Below, one piece after another: positions 56,601 to 64,000 of a DNA stretch of 64,000 nt; within the stretch, counting starts at the first letter, position 1, and every line of letters starts with the position of its first letter. Where the stretch lies: assembly GCF_041956535.1 (NCBI RefSeq), contig NW_027192191.1:1568087-1632086 (forward strand), written 5' to 3'. A program made the translations under genes and the position numbers. Source of the DNA: Calcarisporiella thermophila CBS 279.70 (lineage: Eukaryota; Calcarisporiellomycota). The notes under the pieces are model-generated. The model made no database searches and was not told the origin of the DNA. It was given only the letters and a program-made list of their open reading frames with translations.

Positions 56601-59600
56601 CCCCCCGCCCACTCCAGCCCCCTTGGGTGGCCCTCTTCCTTTGGCAACATTGGGGGAATGGCGAGCTCCTGCCTTCCGGTGTTCCCGTCTGCAGCCTCCC
56701 AGCAGCAACAGCACCATCACCATCAGCTGCAAAATAGCCAGGAGGATCCTTTGTCCCTGCCCAAGTTGCTGTCGACAGCCATCCGGCTGGCCCGTGCTAA
56801 GGGCGACCATGCCGCCGCCCTGACCTATCACTACGCCCTCACCCTGCTCCACCAGAAATCCGCAGCCTACCGGCAGCAGCACCCAGAGGTCGAACGCGCC
56901 TCGCACGCAGGCAAAAAGGGCCCGTGCCCCGGCACCGAGACGCCGCAGGGAGGGGCGGCGAGCGTGACACGAAGTGAAGGAGAGGATGCCGAGGACCCCT
57001 ATGTAGCTCGCCTTCTGCTGCGCCTCGCAAGACCCCTCACCCGCCGTATCCAGAACCGCCAACACCGCGCCCAGCAGAGAACACAGTGGTCCCTCTACAC
57101 CCACGAGTACTATATTCGCCTGGTTCAGGCCATCAACCTCAAGCGGCGCATCTTCGAAAATCTCCGTCTTCGAATGCACTATACCTCGAAGCGGGCGGCC
57201 CAATCGAAGCAGTGGGATCGATTGCGTGAGGTGGTGCGCGGGGTTTTGGGATGGGAGCCCAAAGTGTGTGCTCCGCCCGGGTCCGCGGGAACGCACGCCG
57301 AACGCGGAGAGGAGGGTGCGGATGGGAAAAATGGCCACCCGAGCCACATGGGATCCGCGACCGCCACCGAGTCGCCTGGCGCCGTCACTCGCCTCTTCCG
57401 ACGGCGACCCAGCATTTCGATTCGGGTTGGCATTAGCAGGCAGAACAGCGTGCACGGGGACTCTTCCCCCGCCACCCACAAACCCTCGTCCTCCTCCTCC
57501 ACCTCCTCCTCCACCTCCTCCTCCGGAGAGCACTCCACGGATTCCAGGCAAAGCCGGTCACGTCCATCGCGCCCCCTCGATCCCACCCAAGTCGAGCAGG
57601 TCACCCGCTGGCTCAGCGAGACCGGAGTCCAGAACTTCATCCCCGGGGACGAGCGCTTGCACTATTTCTTCTTCGAGCTGGACCAATTGCGGCGCATCCT
57701 GATGAGGGACCTCTGGAGCGAGCCGCTCTTCGCGAGGGAGAGTCGCGCGTTTGGGATCACCTCGGTCCCCATCCCCACCTCTCCCTCGTCGACCACCGCA
57801 GGCGCCCTGGCCCATGCTTTGTTTGGACGCGGCGAACAGGCTCCCACCAATGGTGCAAACACGGGTGGGATCGGGGGGGCTAGCGGTTTGGGCGGGAGCG
57901 TGCAGCATTCTGGAGCGTATGACATGGCTTCAAGTATCGGGGGCGGGAGTAGCTATTTGAGCTCGATGCGGTTCCATCGCCGTGCTATGTCATCGACTGC
58001 CTCGCTGCTAGCTGCGCCGTTCTCTCCGCCCCCCTGGACGGTCCCGTGGGCGTCGGATCGTCGGGGGGGAATCTGGGGGGGAGCGTGTCGGCCATGGGCG
58101 GGGGGTTCGGTGGAGGCGGAAATCTCGCGGCTAGCATCGGGCCGGGGATTGGCGACGAGTACATGAGCACGCACCATACGACTCAGCAGCACCGGCGCTC
58201 GTTCATTTACCAGCCCTCGGCGTCCATGGCCTCCATTTCAGACTATCCGGTGGCGGCGTCGCTTCCGGCCGGGATGGCCATGAACGCATCCTCGTCGTCG
58301 TCTCCCAACGCCGTGTACACCGATTCGCCGGGGTCGCTGGGCATGAACGCGAACGGAAACGGCACCTCTTCCCACCAGCGTCAGCAGCAAGCCGACGAGT
58401 TCACCCTCTCGACTCAGCTCAAGTTTGTCGGACTGCTGCTGAGCGAGTTTGGCGCGGGCGTGTTGTTGGCGGATTGCTGCGAGGCCGACCAGTGGTTTGA
58501 GGAGTTCATGGAGAACGACTGGCGGCAGGTGTCGTCCTCCATTCTGTCCGAGCGGCCCGCCTCGAAGGAGGACGGGCTGGGCTCGGAGGACGGCGAGGAC
58601 TGGGACGGGTGGAGCAAGAGGCTCTCGCGGCGTCCCCCCCAGGAGGAGGGCGACAAGAATCACGCGCCTCCCAAATCGTCGCAGGCCCCGACAGCCGGGC
58701 AGCAACGCAAACCCTCGGGCTCCTCCTCGTCCATGCACTCCTATTCCTCGCGGCAAAACATCACCCAGCCCATTTCCGCCCTCCAGCAGGTTCAAGCAGC
58801 CCTGGTGTCGCGACAACGTGAAAACTCGGTCCCGTCCCCCAACGCCCTCCCCTCGCAGAGCAAAGACACCCAACGACCCTGCTCCAGTGCGCCGTCCACC
58901 GCCGACTCCTGTGCCGCCGACTACCCTGTGGTCAAATCGCTGCGCAACCTAACCCTCCAATTCTCACTCCTGCCCTCCCCCTACCAAAAGCTACGCGTCC
59001 TGCTTGCGCTGGAGATGCTCATCATTGCGTCCCTGAGCTTCGGTCCCTCCTCGTGTCTGGACAATGCGGGCGAGGCCTCGCCCTCGGCGGGCCGCAGCGC
59101 CTCCCCTTCCCCGCTCTCCCCCTCCTCCTCCTCCATCTCCTCCTCCTCTGGCGCCCCGGGCACCGACTCCATTGTGAACGAGATCGAGCGCGTGTTCCGC
59201 TCGCCCTACCTTCGGCCCCAGAATCTGATGCTCAACCTGCAGCTGATCGCGACGTTTGTGCCCGGCTCGATCCTCGACCTCAAAGACGAGGGCAAGGCGT
59301 TCTGGGACGTGTGTCTGGCGGTGATGAGCTTGAAGAAGGAAATGCTTGAGCGAGTGGTTGAGCGCGGGGTGAGCTGTGTCGAGGGCGGCGGTTCGAGCGG
59401 CGGCCCGACGAAGAAGTCGCCCAGCTCCAACGGCTCGCGCAAGACTAACGGCTCGGATAAGCCAACCTCGCGCGGATCCATGCGGGGAGTGCGGGAGCGC
59501 GAAGACGAGGAGAAGCGCTTGCAGATGGAAGCGGTGCGGCTCTTTAGCATCGGTAAGTCGAAGCACCCCCGACGAGCTGGGGTAAGGTGGCTGACCCCAA

Positions 59601-60049
59601 ACGCTAACGTATTTCCTTTCCATTTTCCCGTAGCTGCCAAGGAGAATCACCCGGTTGCCCAGCGAGAGCTTGGCATTTTGTATCTCTCGCTGCCCTGGCT
59701 GCCCCACACCGCGTGCCCGCCCATCTCGCTTCCCCCGCGCAAAAAGGCCCGCGACTCCGCCTCCTCCTTCACCTCCATCGCCTCCGCATCGGGAGTGATC
59801 GTGGCCCCCTCCTACAACCCGTCCGCCTCGCTCCACGACTCTCTCGCTCCAAGCCACCAAAACCTCTGTGCGTCCTGTGGAAGCGGCGTGGTGGGCGTGG
59901 TGGGGGACGAGAGCGACCTGGCCAAGTTCAATCCCAGCAACATTTCGGCGGCCATCCGCTGGTTTACCCTCGCCGCTGCCCAGGGCGACGAGTTTGCTCG
60001 GCGGTTCTTAAAACGATACCGAGAGGACCCCTCAGGATTCTACAGCTAG
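53627..60049 (+). CDS. Large fungal protein with RasGAP-like helical region and C-terminal SEL1-like segments
   Basis: About 2,010 residues from exons 53627-54487, 54594-55240, 55367-55467, 55537-59552 (one frame break inside) and 59634-60049. The N-terminal third has a helical region (LLEELPTELQYYVRHVIIVK, FFGQFLAKAITSPEAYGLLD, ESQRQRVLVAAHQRLM) that recalls RasGAP-type folds seen in conserved fungal proteins. The middle is long, Ser/Gly-rich and disordered, with short conserved helices (YIRLVQAINLKRRIFENLRL). The C-terminus has STQLKFVGLLLSEFGAGVLL, then SEL1-like AAKENHPVAQRELGILYLSL and AIRWFTLAAAQGDEFARRFL. The frame changes between about 58030 and 58135, either through a one-base error in a C6 run or a weak intron. 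I cannot assign a function. Confidence 0.75.
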
Positions 60050-60716
60050 ACTCCCCTTTTCCCGCATTTGGTGGCCCTTCTTTCCCTGTCGAGTGTGTGT
60101 GATCGTCAATACATATAAATATATTCATATATATTTTCTCCTCCTTTTCTTTCTTCTCTATTACTCCGTTCAATATATATTTTTATATTGCATTCCCTTT
60201 GTCCCTTACTTTCTTGCATTCCCCCTCCCCCCCCCTTTTTTTTTTCCTTTCTTGATTCACACTTTCCATTCTTTGTTCAATACTTTTTATTCCCCTTCCC
60301 CCGAAAATACTCTCTTGTGAAGATGTTCTTGTAGTTGAATTGTTTAGCCATTTGTTTTCCTTGACTCTAACCCGATCCTTCTTTGTTTAATACATAACAG
60401 ATCTTATTTTATTTTAATTTTCCAATTTTTTATCCAAAAAAAAAAAAAATGGAGCTCATAAGCTGGAATTTTGTCTTTAAAAATGTATATATAAAAAAAG
60501 GATTGATTATATACATATCATTATCACTAAGAAAAAGATTTTTTCTCCTATTCGAGGAAAAAAGAAGTATATATATAATATATAAAAAGAGTAATAGGGA
60601 AAAAGAAACTCTCATCTATACGGTACATAAACAAGGGGATGGATATATAAAATTAAAAAAAAAAACATCAAGTAGGGAGAAACTTAGGACTAGGATCGGG
60701 GCCTGAGCGAAGGGTT
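60050..60716. other. Convergent AT-rich 3' spacer
   Basis: 3' ends of the SEL1-type gene and FZO1. Long T, A and TATATA tracts, no gene. The composition contrasts sharply with the GC-rich genes on either side. Confidence 0.55.
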
Positions 60717-63337
60717 TTACCTGATCACTAGGTTCTCTTCCGTGTCCACCGTCTCCACACAGCAGTGCAGCTCCTCCGCCTTGCTCAGCAGCTCGCCGAA
60801 GTAGTTGATGGCTTCTTGAGAAACGCTGGCGACCTTGCTGTGCTCCTGGCGGCGCTTCTCATGCTGCTCGATGGCTCGCTGGAAGTGGGCCTGCAGGTTG
60901 AAGGAGGAGAAGCGGAGTACCTTGCGACCCTCGCGGGTGATGCGCCGCGCCTCCTCCTCGATATAGTACGTCTCGTCGAGATGGCGGCGGATCTTGCGCG
61001 CGACCTTGCGCTCCACCGCGTTGCGCATGTCGCTCACCACGTACACGACGAGGCTGATGCCGGCGATGCTCAGCAGAGGCACGATCCACTTGCGCAGATT
61101 GGACGCCCCCACCATGTTGGACGCGTGCAGCACGTTGGTGAACGCGTCCTTGAAGCCCAGGATCCTGCCGCCCACCATTGTGCAGGCGCCAAGCGACACG
61201 CTCACGATGCTTAGCTTGTCCTGGAGATCGAAGTCGAAGAAGTCGGTTAGTTCGATGGGCACATCGACGGGCATTGGGCAGTTGCGCCGGAACATGCCCG
61301 CCGTGTCCACCTCGGACGCGTAGGCGTCAATGTGGCGCTTCCCGAGGCGATCGATCACCTCCAGGGTGGTTTGCGTGAGGGCCTTCGCGTCCACCTCGCA
61401 TGTAAGCACCTCCTTTTCAATCGTGTCCGCCATGGCGTCGCGCACGTCCTCCGCAAACCGTAGCGCCTTGAGCAGCCCCTGCCATTGGCATTTCTGGGCA
61501 ACCACGTCCTCGAGTGATTGTACCGTGGTGGTGAGGCGGGAGGTCACCATCTTCTCGATGTTGAGCGCAGTGCTTTCGGCGCGCTTCTCCACCTCTTCGA
61601 GCACGTGTTCCCGCACGCGCAGGATGCGCTCGTACACGGGCGCGTCCCGGTCCATCTCCTCCTTGACGCGCTTATACTCGCGCTCCGCCATCCTGCGGTT
61701 GAAGTCCGCCAGGACGCCAATGTCCTGTAGCACGTTGCCCAGGAACACCTTGGCCGGGGTCAGTTTCGATTTGGAACGATTCTCGAGAACAAATGCGCGC
61801 AGGCAGCTCTCGAGCCGAGAGAAGTCATCGTGCGAGGGCTTGTCGTCGGCGCGCTCCGCATTGACGGAGCCCGCGCTCACAAAATGCACCAGCACTTCCG
61901 ACTCCTCGTAGGTTCGAGGGGAGAGCTGGCGGATTTGCTCGAGGATCAGCCGGCGACAGCGCTCTTTGTCGCGAATCGAGTCGAACCGGTTCACAACTAT
62001 GAAGATGTGAGTTTTTTCGTTCGCCGCGTTCCAGAGGAATTCTTTGCCCTAGGTGCGACAACATCCAAATCATTTCCTCATCAATAAACAGGGAGGGGAG
62101 GGGAGGGGGGTCAAGGGGCCGGCCAACTTACCGAAAGCGTGAAGTGATTCTCAGCACTAACCACAAACACCACCACATCGATCTCCTCCTGGCGAGCAAA
62201 GAGGGCTGTAGTCTTCAAGGAATCGCGATTCAGACCGGGAGAGTCGATCAGCGCAATATCCACCACGCCGTTGTGTAACAGGCTCTCGTTCGACTCACGC
62301 TTGTCTTTGCAGTAAACCTTGAGTAGCTGGTATTGGTCCGCGCAATCCGTCACAATCTTCTCCAGGTGACGCATCTCATAGCGTGTGAATGTCGTGTCAT
62401 CCTCCCGATTATAGATGGAGGGATCCGGAATAGCGTGCACCTCCTCGATGCCATCGTTCTCGTCTGCATCAAGCACCTCACAGAACAGGGTGGTGCAAGG
62501 CTGCTGATCCATAGGCATCACGTCTCGTCGCAACAATGCATTGACAAATGTGCTCTTCCCTGCATTGAGGTCGCCCGTCACTAGCACTTTGGAGCTGGTA
62601 TCAGATACGCGTGCGCAGAGATTTTCTAGATGGCGGAGGGCCGACTGGAGGCGGCCATCCAAAAGCTGGGCAATGGCGCTATTTTCCAGATTCTCAAGGC
62701 TAGCCGTAGCTTGCTGATGACCCATTTTAATATCCAATTTCAAAACATTCATCTGCGAATTGAATGAGCACGCTGCTTCCGAGGTGATCAAGCGATTCTC
62801 CTGCTGCGGTTGCTGCTGCCGCTGCGGTTGCTCATGGTTCACGTAGCCCATCGTGTTGGAGCGGCGGAATGCATGGGGAGGCACACTATGTGTCATGGCC
62901 TCCGAAGCCTCCTCGTCCTCGTCGTCGCTTTTGATCTCGAATGAGCGAGTGCGGCGGAGCTTGGGCCGCTCATCGCTCTCGTTCCGCGACGGTTGTGGCC
63001 GCTGCGGCTGCTGCGGATCCGACGCTAGGAAAGGATAGTGGACGAGGAACTTGCTCGTGTTGGCGGTACGGAGATCCTCAAGTAGAGATCGGGTATTTGC
63101 AAGGTATTTGAGTAGGCGGCGGCTTTTGTAGGCAAACAGTTTTTGTTCATTGGAGAGTGCGTGTTTGTTGGGTGCGGACGACGACGAAGCAGTGGAGTTG
63201 ACAAGCGAGGTGGCGGAGGTCTCAAGGGAAATGGGGTGTGATTCAAAGGAGTCGGCCAGCTCGGAGTCAGAGTCCATGTCTGCTTCGAGCTCGCCCTCCT
63301 TTGCACGGCCTTTACCTTTGAAGAATTCTTGTGACAT
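60717..63337 (-). CDS. FZO1: Mitofusin Fzo1, outer mitochondrial membrane fusion GTPase
   Basis: Dynamin-family GTPase that fuses mitochondrial outer membranes. Two exons (62132-63337 and 60717-62048) joined across an 83-nt intron give 845 residues, close to yeast Fzo1. The GTPase domain has the P-loop GDLNAGKSTFVNALL, the switch Thr in QQPCTTLFCEV, ALIDSPGLNRDS for the G3 motif, and VNRFDS for G4. The N-terminal extension is acidic and Gln/Pro-rich. Two membrane spans follow (IVSVSLGACTMVGGRILGF and WIVPLLSIAGISLVVYVVS), with a C-terminal heptad-repeat region (HFQRAIEQHEKRRQEHSK). The intron lies between the end of a core beta-strand (VVFVVSAENHFTLS) and GKEFLWNAANEK. Confidence 0.97.
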
Positions 63338-63787
63338 TGTGGTGGTGATTTTTGTTTTCGTTGTTTGAGTTACGGGGGGATTTTCTTCCCTTTAGTCAGT
63401 CCAGTACGGCGCAGCAATGTTGCGATTTTTTCCGATTACTTAACCGGGTAAGGGAGGAGGGAAAATGGCTAGCCGAACTAAGCGAAGACTTCCTACTAAC
63501 TTTAAAAATTAACAAAACATATAAAGGGGGGGGGGGGGGTAAGGAGGGGGAGAAAAAAAGCTAATAGGAGACAGGAATCAGATAACGATGGGTGATTTTG
63601 TAGAAATACAAAATGTGTGACGGGAAATAAACAAGTGCATATTTTTCGAGATTTAGCAAACTATAGAAATTAAAAGTGAGTTGGAGAGCGGTATATAAAT
63701 GTATAATTAGAAAAAAAAAGAGAATTAGACGGAATATAATACACTCTTATAAAGCACGTACAAGGTATGAGCCGGTTATGAGGGCGA
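63338..63787. other. FZO1 upstream region
   Basis: About 450 bp including a G12-13 run near 63527-63539 and A-rich tracts. It must hold the FZO1 promoter. No gene seen. Confidence 0.5.
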
Positions 63788-64000
63788 TCATTCGAAATAA
63801 GGTTTGTAATCTTCCATTAGCATTCTCCACTTCTGCCCAAACAGCACGCCAAGCAGGAAGATAAGCATCATCCCAAGTATCCACAATATCCGATGGAATC
63901 CATACAGGCTTTCTCCGACGCCGGCTTTATTCTTTGCTTGCTCTGCGCCAGCCCCATGTCGCATCGCCATCTCCTTCAGCTTTAATCTAAGCTCGTTGAT
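63788..64000 (-). CDS. C-terminal end of a tail-anchored membrane protein (partial)
   Basis: The frame is open to the window edge and ends at 63788. The visible 70 residues read ELRLKLKEMAMRHGAGAEQA, a helical segment, then a membrane span (ILWILGMMLIFLLGVLFGQ) and a short tail KWRMLMEDYKPYFE. A coiled coil followed by one span near the C-terminus suggests a tail-anchored or golgin/VAP-like protein. Too little is visible to name it. The rest lies beyond 64000. Confidence 0.65.
   Translation of the reverse strand: MNELRLKLKEMAMRHGAGAEQAKNKAGVGESLYGFHRILWILGMMLIFLLGVLFGQKWRMLMEDYKPYFE

Noticed and set aside
55715-57551. Minus-strand frames of 311 and 319 codons within the SEL1-type gene
   Set aside because: Low-complexity antisense of Ser/Gly-rich coding sequence, without motifs or splice-consistent ends.
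1-64000. tRNA, rRNA, CRISPR arrays, transposase or reverse-transcriptase genes, prophage or toxin genes
   Set aside because: I looked for T-loop-like GGTTCGAAT motifs, repeat-spacer patterns and the usual catalytic motifs and found none I could support. I cannot exclude divergent tRNAs without a covariance search.

Overview
The window is nuclear DNA of a fungus. It carries a white-collar-1 photoreceptor with a GATA finger, a PacC/Rim101 pH regulator, a Fzo1-type mitofusin and a fungal HEVGH metallopeptidase joined to a jacalin domain. Genes are split by short GT-AG introns (mostly 50-180 nt) and lie on both strands without operons. A bacterial-type CorA channel and the compact first half would fit an early-diverging lineage, but I cannot place the organism from sequence reading alone. 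The gene models below were spliced by hand from reading frames, splice sites and remembered family motifs. Exon edges may be off by a base or two.

Layout, 1-37 kb: a moderately AT-rich, gene-dense block. In order it holds a cytochrome P450 3' part; PacC; a NIPA-type Mg transporter (-); Gdt1; a small basic protein; EXO1 (-); APC1; ribosomal protein uL15 (RPL28); a LITAF-domain protein; EME1 (-); EIF1AD; an intracellular LysM protein; the spliceosomal RED/IK protein (-); WC-1; a metallopeptidase-jacalin protein (-); a signal-peptide/TM protein; and CorA. Divergent neighbours here share spacers of only about 0.14-0.29 kb (NIPA/GDT1, EXO1/APC1, EME1/EIF1AD, RED/WC-1).

Layout, 37-64 kb: a visibly GC-rich block with long divergent spacers of about 1.8-2.7 kb. 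It holds a diacylglycerol-kinase-like lipid kinase (-), a Kv-beta-type aldo-keto reductase, an M24 Xaa-Pro peptidase with an N-terminal membrane anchor (-), ornithine aminotransferase, EMC8/9 (-), a weakly supported Ser/Pro-rich gene (-), a protein of about 2,000 residues with C-terminal SEL1-like segments, the mitofusin FZO1 (-), and the end of a tail-anchored protein (-).

Functionally the genes are housekeeping and signalling: DNA repair (EXO1, EME1), cell cycle (APC1), splicing (RED), translation (uL15, EIF1AD), light and pH sensing (WC-1, PacC), Mg/Ca/Mn transport (NIPA, CorA, Gdt1), the ER membrane (EMC8) and mitochondrial fusion (FZO1). I found no gene cluster that looks like a new system. 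The most useful leads are the CorA channel with a GTN signature, two WC-1 splice donors that would give a full-length or LOV-only protein, a strong hairpin in WC-1 coding sequence, FF motifs in EXO1, a frame break at a C6 run in the large SEL1 gene, and the compositional break near 37-40 kb.
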